DNA from: Ricordea florida
Lineage: Eukaryota > Cnidaria > Anthozoa > Corallimorpharia > Ricordeidae
Assembly: GCA_949710005.1 (NCBI GenBank)
Contig: OX453276.1
Location: 7,439,877-7,503,876 of the forward strand
Direction: 5' to 3'
Length of the DNA stretch: 64,000 bases
The notes below the pieces were generated by a model that had not been told where the DNA came from, searched no databases, and saw only the letters and a program-made list of their open reading frames with translations. Below are positions 31,788-42,533 of the stretch, one piece after another (the first letter of the stretch is position 1; every line of letters begins with the position of its first letter). Position numbers and translations under genes: made by a program.

Positions 31788-31901
31788 ATATATGCGAGCC
31801 TTGTATTCTTTTCCCCTGTCTTCACGGAGCCCGATGTATACCGAAAGGGTCCGAACGCACGTGCATATGTGTCCCTCCTTATGTAGGTCCTGAATGCAAT
31901 G
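31788..31901 (+). CDS. Gene B exon m11: EGF-like module with seventh Cys
   Basis: Acceptor GAAACAG ends at 31787, donor GTAAGA starts at 31902; 38 codons, phase 1-1. It reads ICEPCILFPCLHGARC ... TCICVPPYVGPEC. There is one extra N-terminal Cys, also in C m11 but absent from A m11. It could pair with the odd Cys of m10. Confidence 0.86.
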
Positions 31902-32662
31902 GTAAGAAAACAATTCACCAGGTTCTAAATGTGTTAAATGCGCATGCTCACTTCCATTAGCTACGTGTATGCCAGTTAAAAACCTCTCGTGTCTCCTACA
32001 TAGTGTGATCGCTGGAAACTTAAGGATTTAACCAAAGGGAACATAGAATCAAAGGAACTAGAATTGCCGGGGAATTGTCATGCCAAGTGATAAAGGAGTG
32101 CAAGGTCCCGGATTGAATACAAGTTGGGAGTGCGATCTTCATGCAGGAGCCCATGACCAGGAGCGTTCCTCTGTGTTGGGTGGCGTCCCCATCACAGTAG
32201 CACATGTGGTTATTTTTAGAACTCATATTTCCCGCGAAAAATTATCGCAATATCCGTCACTTTCATCCGCCATTATAACAGCGACAGTAGAAACTCGAAA
32301 CAGAAATTAACATCTACGTTGCGCAATTTGATTGGTCCTTGTAATAATAAATTTGTTTTCTCTGCCGCGAAATAGAAGTGAAAAATATCACCATCTGCTA
32401 CTGTGCTGGGGCAAAGGGCTGATATGGGAGAGGAACGCTGCTGGTAATGGGCTCCAGCTTCATGACAAATAGCTGCTTCGTAGGAATCTCAATAAAGACT
32501 TGATACATAATTAAGGTCTTTATAAAGTCACACAGATTTCACAGTCCACTCTTATAGGCATAAAGTTTTTTTCAGTAATGTGCGCGTCCAATCTTCGACA
32601 AAAAAGTGCACTTGCACTGACGACGATACCAGAAGACTCAAAGATTTTTGTCTTCTTTTTAG
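31902..32662 (+). other. Intron B m11-m12
   Basis: 761 bases; a block near 32215-32400 with GATTGGTCC and CGCGAAA may be an old MITE. Nothing firm. Confidence 0.35.
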
Positions 32663-32788
32663 TTACCAAGCCAAGCCTTTGTGAGCCTAATCCTTGCAAA
32701 AACGGCGGTAAATGTGTATATCTGCCAGAAAAATATGACTTCATTTGTGAAGACTGCATGGGCAAGTACACTGGGAAGGATTGTTCAG
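32663..32788 (+). CDS. Gene B exon m12: EGF-like module
   Basis: Acceptor CTTTTTAG ends at 32662, donor GTAGTG starts at 32789; 42 codons, phase 1-1. It reads LCEPNPCKNGGKC ... ICEDCMGKYTGKDC. The C4-C5 spacing is two residues rather than the usual one. Confidence 0.87.
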
Positions 32789-33205
32789 GTAGTGAATTTG
32801 AATGAACTTACAATTTATAAGGCGCAAATTCTTTAAGTATATAGTCAAATGCGCCGTAATACAACCACTACGGAAGACATACGAAATTACATTTAGGTAA
32901 AGACCGTGAAATTAAAACCCAAATTATGCCACCTCGAAATTACGGTAAAAATGTAAAACTGAAAAGAAATGGGCCTTTTGAAATGTTACCATGATGAACT
33001 GTATAAATATGATAAACTCTTTAAAGACCGCCTATTAAATCAATGAAATTGACTTGCTATAACTTGTGTACCGTATTTGTAGACATAATTATGCTCAACA
33101 ATCTTTGAGGGTAAAACGATGCAAAACCTGCTGGCTTCGATATTCATTACATCAGGTGGAACTTACCCAGCTTACGCAGATTTTTAATATCCTTTCCCTT
33201 TGCAG
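32789..33205 (+). other. Intron B m12-m13
   Basis: 417 bases, AT-rich; nothing recognisable. Confidence 0.4.
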
Positions 33206-33340
33206 TATGCGACTGCCCTAAAGCACAACCAACGCCGGGCCGAGTTGTAGTAGACGCCATTTGTGACGCTGTTGGAGAATGCCGCTGTCCATCAAACGTC
33301 GGCGACGTCACTTACACCGAGAAGGGCTGCTTGCTTGGAA
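33206..33340 (+). CDS. Gene B exon m13: unclassified six-Cys CxCP module
   Basis: Acceptor TTTGCAG ends at 33205, donor GTAAAC starts at 33341; 45 codons, phase 1-1. It reads VCDCPKAQP, a spacer, then CDAVGECRCP, a spacer, then GCLLG. It shares CDCPKA with C m13 and the CDxxGxCxCP core with A m13 and C m13. Confidence 0.83.
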
Positions 33341-33936
33341 GTAAACAATGACGGTTTTTACTTCAAAAGTATAAGATAAGACTGGCACGTTTTACAAGCG
33401 TAATGCAGCGACGGCATTTAATCAAACAGCCCCGTCTGTTTTGATGGGACTTTATGACGGCGGTTCAGTCCACTTATACTCTAATCAACGTAGAGCCCTA
33501 TTCAATTCCAAACGAAGATTATGTTATTATAATTACGGGATCGCTTTTATTGGCTGGAAACACTTGTAATTATTTCTAAACCAATCAGGATTGGAACTAA
33601 AACCAACTGCGACTTGCTGTTGTCTTTTTACGCACGCTTCAAGCTGATGACGTTTATTCTGTAATAGTCATCATTGGCTGATCGGACTGTATCCCCCTGT
33701 TGTGATTGGCCAGAGTGAAAACTTTGGTGTCTGTCTCAAGACTTTCCAACGAGAATCACTCGTATTTCAGGGAACAACTAATTTGTGATTCATAAGGCAT
33801 AGCTTCGTGCAGTATAAGTTGAGTTACAAACAATTCTCAAAACTTTTAGGGTATCCTTTGCTATCCAACCATCTTAAATTCCCTGCATATGAACCTAATA
33901 CCGCTCATGTCTTGCGTGTTGTATGTGTGTTTTAAG
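33341..33936 (+). other. Intron B m13-m14
   Basis: 596 bases; CCAATCAG/CTGATCGG and GATTGGCCAG words suggest an old MITE, not delimited. Confidence 0.35.
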
Positions 33937-34053
33937 GGGCAGACCCATGTGCAAATAGACCGTGTGAACGCGGGACATGTATAGCCAATTCTGATGGAGT
34001 GACCTATAGATGCATTAATTGCCCTCCTCCGTACTACGGAACACGATGTGAAT
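33937..34053 (+). CDS. Gene B exon m14: EGF-like module
   Basis: Acceptor GTTTTAAG ends at 33936, donor GTAAGT starts at 34054; 39 codons, phase 1-1. It reads DPCANRPCERGTC ... RCINCPPPYYGTRCE. The final T plus GT from m15 makes a TGT Cys codon split by the intron, as in gene C. Confidence 0.85.
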
Positions 34054-34216
34054 GTAAGTTTAACAATGTTATTTGGAAAGTCTAACAGCCATTGTGTTTA
34101 TGATATTGGTTCCTACACAGTTGTCAAGACGACTAGTGAAGATAGGCGGCGGGATAGGAGGAGGGATGAGGGTATTGGGTGTTAAGGGGAGAAAGTACAA
34201 ACTACTATACACTTGA

Positions 34217-34261
34217 TGTATGGTCCCTCGGGAAACAGTTAGTTTCCCGAGGGACCATACA
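34217..34261. repeat. Perfect 20-bp-arm hairpin in a MITE-like block
   Basis: TGTATGGTCCCTCGGGAAAC pairs exactly with its inverse. The block continues to about 34455 (CCAATCACAGTGCTCG). A diverged relative spans 34836-35050 (GACTGGTCCCGAAGGG...). Intron B m14-m15. Confidence 0.75.
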
Positions 34262-35270
34262 TTAAGTGCTTTGTTATATATTTAGACTTTCCCTTAGCAA
34301 AAACAAACAAATGAAGACGATTCAACTTGCGCGCGGGCAACAACTGCGCAATTGTATCCCGGTCGGGATACATTTGAATTTGATCAGGGGCACTTGACCA
34401 AAAATCAACCAATCACAGTGCTCGTTTTGTTGCGTGAAAGTCTAGGTATATAACAATTTGCTATGTTCGTTAAAAAAGGTGTTGGAAATGTTAAGAGCGT
34501 GACACCAGTTAGCGTTACACATGATGATTTAGCAATGACGCCAATCGTATTACCGTAGCAACCAAATCAAGGTGTTCTTATAGGTAATAACCATGCTTTT
34601 GTAAGGAGTGAGAGAAGTCGTTTTTTGGGATAGGGAGTGATTTTACTGGAATCATTAAAAAACCACCTTACGAGATTGAGTGACTAGTGTTGAGTCCGCG
34701 TTTCCAACACCAACATCTGAAAGCTCTTCAACTTTGTTTCAGAGATGAAAACATACGCAGGTAGATCTTTAGAAAAAGGCGTCATAAAGATTATCGACGC
34801 TATAGTTTTTTTTTTTAGTGCTAGCTTTACAATTAACACTTAATGACTGGTCCCGAAGGGAATAGTGAATTTTGTTTCCAGAGAATCTCAATTTTTCTCG
34901 AGACGAAGTCGAGGGAAATATTGACATTCGAGGGTAACAAAATTTACTGTTCCCCAAGGGATCAGTCATGAAGTGATTTGTTAAATAGCAAAACAAAAAC
35001 GCTCTGATCACGTGCAACAGCGGTCAGCATTTCGCGGGAAACAGTGAACTGTTTTCCGTTTGACGAATCCAACTCATCTTTCGCTTAGACACAGTGTAAC
35101 AACCCATGTTACCGTGCGTTAATTTCAGAAGATATATAGTCTTGCAGCATGTTTGGCAGGGTCTCGTTTCGTGCATGCAGAGTACAGGACAAAACAACCG
35201 AAGTCAAGAGAGATGGAAGAATAGACGTTTAATTTAAAGTCAGATATTTAGTTTCTTTTATCTCTCAAAG

Positions 35271-35384
35271 GTACCACATGCACGTGTGAAAATCCCTGCA
35301 GAAATGGCGCTACTTGTGAAGATATTGGAACGAGACAATACAAATGCACGTGCCCGCCTGGTTACACAGGCCCAGAATGTGCAG
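35271..35384 (+). CDS. Gene B exon m15: EGF-like module with extra N-terminal Cys
   Basis: Acceptor CTCAAAG ends at 35270, donor GTACGT starts at 35385; 38 codons, phase 1-1. After the split Cys it reads [15 protein letters not shown] ... [14 protein letters not shown], giving eight Cys in total. C m15 has the same arrangement (SECTCNFPC). Confidence 0.86.
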
Positions 35385-35504
35385 GTACGTGTAATAAGTC
35401 GAGAAGTAGACTAACGACCCGTTACAGCTTTAAGAAGCATTGTATGCGGACTGTGCGTCCGTGTCAAATACTAGCCATAGAATTTGTTTTAAAAGTGTTA
35501 TTAT

Positions 35505-36260
35505 TCTCAAATGATATCCTTAGAATCTAGATCTATAGAATTTTTGTGGGACACAATGGCCTTAGAATCAGAATTGAATTTGCCGTATTGTCCAATAATT
35601 CCCTTATCATCTGGCATGAATGTGCTTTTTTGTCCAACAATATCATTAGAATCTACACTGAAGGTACTTTTCAGTACTGTGATCCCCTCAAAATCTGTAC
35701 CACATGTGGCTTTAAACAAATAATAGCTTCAGAGTCTCCTAAGAATCTGTACTGAATTCGCCTTTTCCCAATGATACCCTTATAACCTATACTGAATGTG
35801 TTTTGTACTGAATTCGCCTTTTCCCAATGATACCCTTATAACCTATACTGAATGTGTTTTGTACTGAATTCGCCTTTTCCCAATGATACCCTTATAACCT
35901 ATACTGAATGTGTTTTATGTCCAATCGTGGCCCTAGAACCTATACTGAATGTACTTTTCTACCGAGCGCATGCACATGACATCACGTCAGCCATCTTGGT
36001 GTCCCCAAACAAGGAAAAGGAGGCCATGTTGGTGTCCCAAACTGAGACCCCAGGAATTAAGTTCTATTCTTATGCAAACATCTTCTTTTGTTTCCCTTAA
36101 AAACATGGCCGCTGATTGCATGAGTGAATAGACTCTATACGATGATCCCCTTAAAATCTTTAGTGTATGAAGCTTAAGTCAAATTATAGTCCAAGAATCT
36201 CCTTAAAATTCATACTGAATATGTTTAAGTCACACGATAGCTTTAGAATCGGTACTAATT
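35505..36260 (+). repeat. Degenerate tandem repeat with exact 56-bp triplication
   Basis: 35748-35803, 35804-35859 and 35860-35915 are identical 56-base units (TGTACTGAATTCGCCTTTTC...). Around them, related words (CCTATACTGAATGT, ATCTACACTGAAGG) continue across most of intron B m15-m16. Confidence 0.85.
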
Positions 36261-36283
36261 GACCTTTGATTGCTTTGGTGTAG

Positions 36284-36415
36284 AAAAAATTACAACGATT
36301 ACCATCAAGCGGCATTGTCATGCTAATGTGTGCCAGAATGGAGGCACATGCATGGAGTTACCAAACGGTTACGACTGTATCTGTATACCACAATATACTG
36401 GCCCACACTGCGGAA
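36284..36415 (+). CDS. Gene B exon m16: EGF-like module
   Basis: Acceptor GGTGTAG ends at 36283, donor GTACGT starts at 36416; 44 codons, phase 1-1. A Thr/Ile/Lys linker precedes HCHANVCQNGGTC ... YDCICIPQYTGPHC. It pairs with A m16. Confidence 0.87.
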
Positions 36416-36444
36416 GTACGTTAATAACGTTTACTAACAATGTT

Positions 36445-36740
36445 AATATTATGGGTGACAGATAACTCCCTAATTTCGGCGCGAAATTTCAGCATTTATT
36501 TATAATTTGACAGGTGCAATTACAACATTGCTATGACAACTTCTCCTACAGTAAGGCGTCTAGGTTTGAAAGTTAAGGAGTAATTCTATTTGTCTAATTT
36601 GTCACCCATACTATTTAGGTAATCAAATGGTAAACTGGTGAGGTTAGAGAACAATTTCATTTAAAAAGCAAAACGCGTGTGAAATTATTCCCTAATTTCA
36701 CCCGTCAACATCTGCTTACACATACTAATTTGATTAATAC
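36445..36740. mobile_element. MITE M4 copy 1
   Basis: GGGTGACAGATAACTCC, GGCGCGAAATTTCAGC, GGTAATCAAATGGT and GTGTGAAATTATTCCCTAA are shared with 45551-46053 and 53088-53350. Intron B m16-m17. Confidence 0.68.
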
Positions 36741-36777
36741 TTGTTTACACTCATTTCCTTCCCATTGTTTTGTAGAA

Positions 36778-36834
36778 TTCCAAGATTTCATTGCATATAT
36801 AAGCTCAGCTTATATATGCAATGAAATCTTGGAA
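36778..36834. repeat. Perfect palindrome, 28-bp arms, 1-base loop
   Basis: TTCCAAGATTTCATTGCATA continuing to AAGCT pairs perfectly with the following 28 bases. Confidence 0.9.
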
Positions 36835-37285
36835 GTTATTTTTATAAAATTTGTAAAAAGGATATTTTCAATAAATTATTTTACCATTCTACAATGTGAC
36901 CACTCGAACCAAGTGCACCCAAACAAATTCTCATACAAATTATCCAATCACGATCGAGTGTCTAAACATTAGAATCTCTACAAATGTCTTATATTTCGCT
37001 TAAAGTGCATGTAATTTGCTCTATAACTTTACAAAACATATCAAGATTGAAAAAGAATCATCTTAGTCGGTAGAAACCCGCCACGAGGCAGTTGTGAAGA
37101 ATTTCGTTGTGAAGAAGTTGGTTGAAGGGTTGGCTGTGAGGGGAGGTTGGAGGCCATTACCAGAAAAAAAAAGTTGTTTAGCGTCAAAAGCAGAAATTCA
37201 AAATTTGTAAGAAAATTTATTATGGTGGGTTTTGTTCGAGTAATCGCACTGTGAACTGACCTCAGGAGCGTAGATGGTATAAAGA

Positions 37286-37400
37286 CAAGACAAGACAAGA
37301 CATTTATTATCATAATATTGCCTGTACAATTTCTTAGCACACAGTTGGGCGAAAAACGCGTGGCGTGGCGTGCCAAATTGATTCTATTACAAATCAGATA
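37286..37400 (-). mobile_element. Probable LINE/SINE 3' tail with (CAAGA)n, antisense
   Basis: AAGACAAGACAAGACAAGAC then TTTATTATCATAATATTGCC resembles an antisense retroelement 3' end. No coding trace. Confidence 0.35.
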
Positions 37401-37889
37401 TTACAGATAATAAGTAAGTAAGAAGCAAAGAAAAAGAAGAGAAGAATATGTGTGAGTCAAAAGCAAGAGCGACAAATCTATCTAATGCAAACATTGAAAG
37501 AAGCTAAGGCTTAGAATTTCGCAATTTTAGTTCACATGTTATCATATAACCTAACTGATGTTTATTTGTATCTCACCACCGACAATGAGCAAAAGTCGTA
37601 CTGAGACATGGATAACAAAAATTTTAAAACGTCTATGAGTAGCAACGCTGACAAGCAAATAAAGGACACCGATTAAGTTTTCCTTAAATAGGCAATCAAA
37701 AGGCGCCATAGCTGTCAAAACGCGTGTATGTGAGCGCATGAAAGGGAAGGTGATAGGCGCTGTTTGCAGTTATTGGTTCCCTTATTTCTCTCTTGTTGTA
37801 AAGCAGATTCACATACATACTAGCGCAAGAAAATTTGCTTTTCATCGACTTTGCAGATGCTGATTGAATTGTAATCTATGCTTTTTCAG

Positions 37890-37988
37890 TTGACAAGTGT
37901 GCAAATTGTGATGTGAATGCCAACTGCATCCATGGGCGCTGTCGCTGCAGGAGAGGTTACATAGGAACAGGATATGTTTGCGAGAAAA
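37890..37988 (+). CDS. Gene B exon m17: compact six-Cys module with weak donor
   Basis: Acceptor TTTTTCAG ends at 37889; 33 codons. It reads VDKCANCDVNANC ... CRCRRGYIGTGYVC. The donor is GTTAGC, a poor match to consensus. If unspliced, the frame stops two codons on (AGT TAG). I keep the splice because m18 follows in the right phase and matches gene A. Confidence 0.8.
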
Positions 37989-38269
37989 GTTAGCGTTTGT
38001 TTCTGTGTAATTATTAATATTTGTATGTGTTCATAGTAAGTGATGGTATGTGTTTATTTCATAATATCATGGTGGCATTTGTTAATGTTAATTGATCATG
38101 CGTTTTTAAGATATGAAAGCAAAGATTCTCATTGGCTATATTTTCCTTTATTGCGTTGCATGAGTGGATGACTTTATTTTACATGGAGAAACACTAAAGC
38201 TGTAGTTTCCAGGTTTTCCATGAAAATACATCAAGATAGAGAAACATCCTATTACAATGAAATACATAA

Positions 38270-38960
38270 AATACTACGAGATTAGAATCTTAGAAATCAA
38301 TATTTCGTACTAGGCTAATAAATTCCTTGGTGCCAGTCTTGTCGCGAACCATGTCTGGAAGCAACTTCCGCTGTATCGACGCGTAATATATAAATGAATT
38401 CACACCATGTTTAGTACTATTGACCTTGGGTAATGAAAGTATGTTTTTTCCTCTTAAATTATACTTATGGTTTCTGGTCTTAATTAGATTCATTATACTT
38501 AGGGGGGTCCGCCCTGGCAACAGCAATTAATGCTGATAAGCTGAATGCGGCGACTCTTTAAAGTGCTCCCTATATTCATTTTCTGTATCAGTTCCTTGTA
38601 TGGGGCTATTTTATCTTTAAAAACATATCCGATGGCGCGCTCATTCACCCTCTCTAATTTCTTACTGTTGCGAGATCCACAAAGATGCCAAACTCGGCTA
38701 CAGTAGTAAAAATTCGGTAATATAAAAGCGCGATGCAGCGCCTCTTTAGTTTTAACTGATAAAATGTTAAGTCTATTTAGTGCATTTACTTACCCGCCAA
38801 CTTTCCCTCAAACAGAAACAATATATGCATCAAGTTTTAACTTGTTGTCAATAGTAACAGCAAGGAGGTTAATTTCGTTGGATAACAGAAAACTATCGTA
38901 TTTTTTCAACATTCGATATTCGTATCATAATCTCTCCTGCCCAGCCACAGTGCTTGGAAT
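38270..38960 (-). mobile_element. LINE RT remnant, antisense
   Basis: On the - strand 38290-38526 encodes HKYNLRGKNILSLPKVN and SIQRKLLPDM, and 38580-38760 encodes KLERVNERAIGYVFKDK-like sequence. These resemble the C-terminal part of non-LTR RTs. Intron B m17-m18. Confidence 0.6.
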
Positions 38961-39015
38961 TAATTATTAATTTTCTTCATTGATCATCAATTTTCGGATT
39001 TTTCTTTTGTTTTAG

Positions 39016-39104
39016 TAAACAAGGAGTCCGAATGCGGAATCTGTCCTGTTAACTACATCTGTGTTGAAAGCACATGCGTATGCAGTCCAGGATCTGCTTG
39101 TTAA
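39016..39104 (+). CDS. Gene B terminal exon m18: compact six-Cys module and stop
   Basis: Acceptor TTTTAG ends at 39015; the frame ends at TAA 39102-39104. It reads ECGICPVNYIC ... TCVCSPGSAC then stop, so all six Cys are kept while the last loop is shorter than in A m18. No proline-rich exon follows in the next 2.5 kb. Confidence 0.83.
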
Positions 39105-39439
39105 GGTGTGGGGTAAAAATCATGTGCATACATGTAGTTACTATTACTGTTAACAAGGAAACTGCTCGTAAGAGAAAGAAATATATCGACAAACGCGTAC
39201 TCAGAAGTATCCTACAGCGGCGCCGATGTACCAACGCGAAAAAGAAATTTCCATGCTTGCATTTGTCATGGTCCTTTCATGCAATCTGGCGCTGGGACTG
39301 TGTTGTTTCCTTAGACAAGAAACTTTAATCCACACTGTCTCTCTTCACCCAAATGTATAAATGGGTACCAGAGATACAATGCTGGTGACCCTGCGATGGA
39401 ATAGCATCCCATCCAGGGGGAGAGTAATAATACTCCCAG

Positions 39440-39720
39440 GTAACTTCATGCTATTGAAACCGGGATAAGCGCCGGCCGTGTGGGCCTTTGACAGCAACCT
39501 TAAGTTTGTTCTCGAAATCGACCCGAAAGTTGTGGCTTGTATTGCGTTTAGAAAATGTCGATGCTAAATAGTCCGGAGCTAACCCATGTAGGCATTTGAG
39601 GCACTGTGGTCTTTTGTATGCTTCGCTGGCGATCAAGATTTTTCTACCCCAAAATTTCCAACAATTGGCCAGCATCAGCGTTGTAATTCGAGAATGTTAG
39701 AGCGACGGCTGCTCTGTGCG
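39440..39720 (-). mobile_element. LINE RT C-terminal remnant, antisense
   Basis: The - strand frame contains CLKCLHGLAPDYLASTF, a common pattern near the end of non-LTR reverse transcriptases. Located just after gene B. Confidence 0.6.
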
Positions 39721-39739
39721 ACAGGCAGACACAAGTTTT

Positions 39740-39745
39740 AATAAA
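39740..39745 (+). terminator. Candidate polyadenylation signal downstream of gene B
   Basis: AATAAA about 640 bases after the gene B stop; no closer hexamer was seen. An antisense LINE fragment lies between, so the assignment is weak. Confidence 0.2.
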
Positions 39746-39841
39746 CACTAAATGACACTGTAGCTAACGTGGTTATCACGAAGCCGTTAAATTCTCGCTT
39801 TACGGGTCAAGCAGCAGCCATGAGATCCTGGGAAGAGTCTT

Positions 39842-40490
39842 GTGGGGGGGGGGGGGGGGGGGCAAAAACCAGTTCTTTTTTGCAGTCTGTAAGTGTTTTG
39901 TTGTAACTAACAATTCAAAAAAGAAGCAAGTCTACAATCAATTTGTCGACATTGCACGTGACGCGTTCGATCCATCCAGAAAATGCGTTTAAATTTAAGA
40001 TTCCTTAACCTGCGATCAGGCGTCCTTCCCTTGTTCTTTGTATGACGTGGGACTTTCGCGTTCGCCAAAACTGAAAAAAGAAAACGCTTGATCGCAGGTT
40101 ACGTTTGATTTCGAGCTAGAACAGTTAAATTATTTCACTAAGATATATAAATACCTCTTACTAAGTTACGGACCGAGTTTTTTCGTAAGTCTATGTAAGA
40201 TATTTATTATATCTCAAAACAAACTTTTAAATTTCGCATGCCATACAGTAAAGTACGGCCCGCTAAATTGACCAATCACAGCGCGCGTACTAACTGATAG
40301 ATATAATAATATATGATATTATCATGACTCTGAAAATGTGCATGACACGAAATTGTTTCTATACTTTGATTCTCAGTATAAACGACTCAAGGACTCAGGA
40401 CGGCAACGACTACTTCACCATCAACCAAGAATGATCCCGTTTTATCAATAACAGATCAGACACATAAAAATTTGTTTTATATGCCCCTAA
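39842..40490 (+). other. B-C intergenic: G homopolymer and MITE fragments
   Basis: About 18 G at 39844-39862. 40160-40330 carries ACGGACCGAG and ACAGTAAAGTACGGCCCGCT, related to the hairpin at 54-83. No gene seen. Confidence 0.45.
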
Positions 40491-40820
40491 ATGACCAAGT
40501 TCGAAGTCAGAACTGCAAATATGAGGCCAAGCTTTTTCCACTCGGATTTATGGCTGAAGTGTGAGTCACCAGTTCTGTTAGCTATAGGATCAGTCTGGAA
40601 GAAAATGAGATTTGGTAGAAACGAGACAAAACTTTCAAGAATATACATTCATGTCTCTGGCGAAAGCTCCAAAAGAGCGGAGTCGCTGAGCAAAATGCAT
40701 CAAATACAGCATATTGAAGATATAGAGGAACTCTTGTGGCCTTCCCAAATAGTGGGTTTGTGTCGTGAAAAACCGCTTGTAGTGGATAGTACCAAATTTA
40801 AGGAATGTACTCTCGCGTAA
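40491..40820 (+). CDS. Unrecognised 109-residue single-exon ORF, doubtful
   Basis: ATG at 40491 opens a 109-residue frame with a basic N-terminal half and no motif I recognise. It lies between genes B and C among repeats, has no paralogue in the window and no supporting splice sites. It may be chance or a transposon relic. Confidence 0.15.
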   Translation: MTKFEVRTANMRPSFFHSDLWLKCESPVLLAIGSVWKKMRFGRNETKLSRIYIHVSGESSKRAESLSKMHQIQHIEDIEELLWPSQIVGLCREKPLVVDSTKFKECTLA

Positions 40821-41651
40821 CCTGGTTATCTGTCTACTCAGCCTTCCTGTTCCATTAGTTGAAACCACCCTTTTCGCTAGGTAGGTTGCCCTCGGCTACG
40901 TTTGCATGAAAATGTATCCACTTTGGGCCCGATATGAAATTTGCTCAGATTTGCTCATTAATTTTTTTTTTACCGACTATCCTACCAGTTTTGCATCTGC
41001 TCCAGGAGTGGATACAGTTTTGGCCGTAACAGGTTCGTTCGGTTCCGGCATGCCATTTAAAATGTCTCGTTGCATTCTGCGCATGGGTGAAATGCCGAAA
41101 ACACCTAACCGCTGTCCTATAATGTAAACGCATGAAAATACGAAAGCAGCATCAGGTTAACTGGAGAACTGGAGCAAGAATCTAATCTGTACCTGCACGT
41201 GTCCACTCTGTACCGGTGCAGTGGTCTAAAATGTAAAGGTAGTCATCGAGAGGAATTTTTGGCGACCAAAGCTAACTTTCTCATTTTGAGGTCTGTACAG
41301 AGAAACACGACCCTTGGAATTGAGCAATAAAAGCGCGCATAAAATGCTCATATTTTCATTAACACACTGTCTCTAGCCAATAGAAAGTTTGAACTAGTAG
41401 TCCACTCAAAGTGACCGTTGAGTTGCCGACCTAATAAATCTGGGATTGCACAGGTGACTCGATTGTTGGTTTTATACGACGTTTGGGTCGAAAGAGCAGA
41501 AAGTTCATTTAAATGTCATTTTGTGATTAATAAACCATGATGAAACGACATGATATAACTGTTTGACTTAATCAGTCTGCTTCTGAGGATCCCAAATTTG
41601 TCTTCGATAAATCTCGAGTGAAATCTAATTACCGCCGCAAGATTGAAAGAT
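40821..41651 (+). other. Upstream region of gene C
   Basis: 40895-41140 has weak inverted ends (CTACGTTTGCATGA / TAAACGCATGA) as in a MITE. No TATA box or other promoter element could be fixed. Confidence 0.35.
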
Positions 41652-41898
41652 ATGATTACATACCTTGCTTTAAATTCACTATTCTTGTTAGTTATTGTAA
41701 ACGTAATCATGGGAGTAACTCAGGCAGTGAAACTAAAACCAAAAAGCCACGGTAAAAATTCTGCTGCGGAGAAGAAGACAGACATGTCTGTTCCAGTACC
41801 ATACTACGTTCCCATGACAAAAATGTTGCCCCATCCATGTGTAGTGCCGGTTCCAGTTGGACCTGAGTTAAATTTGCTCAATGTGCATATTCACGAAG
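41652..41898 (+). CDS. Gene C exon m1: start, signal peptide and Val-Pro-rich segment
   Basis: ATG at 41652 with G at -3 is the first ATG in frame before a strong signal peptide (core LFLLVIVNVIMGV, likely cleavage after TQA). A Lys-rich stretch follows, then SVPVPYYVP, HPCVVPVPVG and VHIHEG. Donor GTAAGT starts at 41899, phase 1. It parallels B m1 but has one Cys instead of two. Confidence 0.86.
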
Positions 41899-42533
41899 GT
41901 AAGTGGATTTATTAAGTGCAAGTTAAAGAACTACTCTAGTACAGCCAATTTGTCTGGCTGATAAGCCTTCTTTGTTAATTCGAAATGTTGTATAAGAAGC
42001 GAATTGCAGTTGACCTTTCACATCTCTACTAGAGAAAAAAAGAACAAAAGAGCAGAAAACATAATTTTTCAGATTTTTTCATATTAATGGATTTTTTCCT
42101 TTTGCAAAGTTCATTTTTACGGGGTTCTCATTAGTACCAAATTTATGTGAAATGAAATTAAATGTACCCGCTAACCACCTGATGTCAAACCAGATTGTTG
42201 ATTGCCAGACGAAGACTAGGTTAAAGGGGCGCGAAACCACCTCTGGTCTTCTGTAAGTCTTTTTATAGTAACCTTATGGAAGATTTTTTTATTTGTTGCA
42301 GTACATTCAGCATGCTTATGCAAGAACTGCCAAACGCAAAATTTTAAACGTATAAAGTAGAGTTTTCGCATTGTGTTGTGCGGCTTATAAAGCATGCTTA
42401 TGCAAGAGAACTGTGCGTCAAACGACGGAGACACACATGTACGATACAAAAAAAGTCATATTCAACTTAAATGCTAGGAAAGAGTACAAAATAAGAAAAC
42501 TTGCTAACCTTGAAATATATTGGAAATTTACAG
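41899..42533 (+). other. Intron C m1-m2
   Basis: Contains a short direct repeat GCATGCTTATGCAAGA at about 42309 and 42392; nothing else. Confidence 0.4.

Larger units (their letters stand above)
18405..39104 (+). other. Gene B span: complete secreted multi-EGF protein, 18 coding exons
   Basis: Eighteen exons sum to 2334 nt, a multiple of three, giving 777 residues and a TAA stop. All internal junctions are phase 1 with AG/GT borders. Layout: m1 signal peptide and Val-Pro segment; m2 Cys-poor EGF-like; m3-m8 EGF; m9 compact; m10-m12 EGF; m13 CxCP module; m14-m16 EGF; m17-m18 compact. The protein ends in a module with no membrane anchor or tail. It probably acts outside the cell. It lies between paralogues A and C in the same orientation, so tandem duplication is the likely origin. 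Confidence 0.88.

Noticed and set aside
35507..35755. Small ORFs of about 70 residues on both strands
   Set aside because: They lie in a degenerate tandem repeat with no splice or family support.
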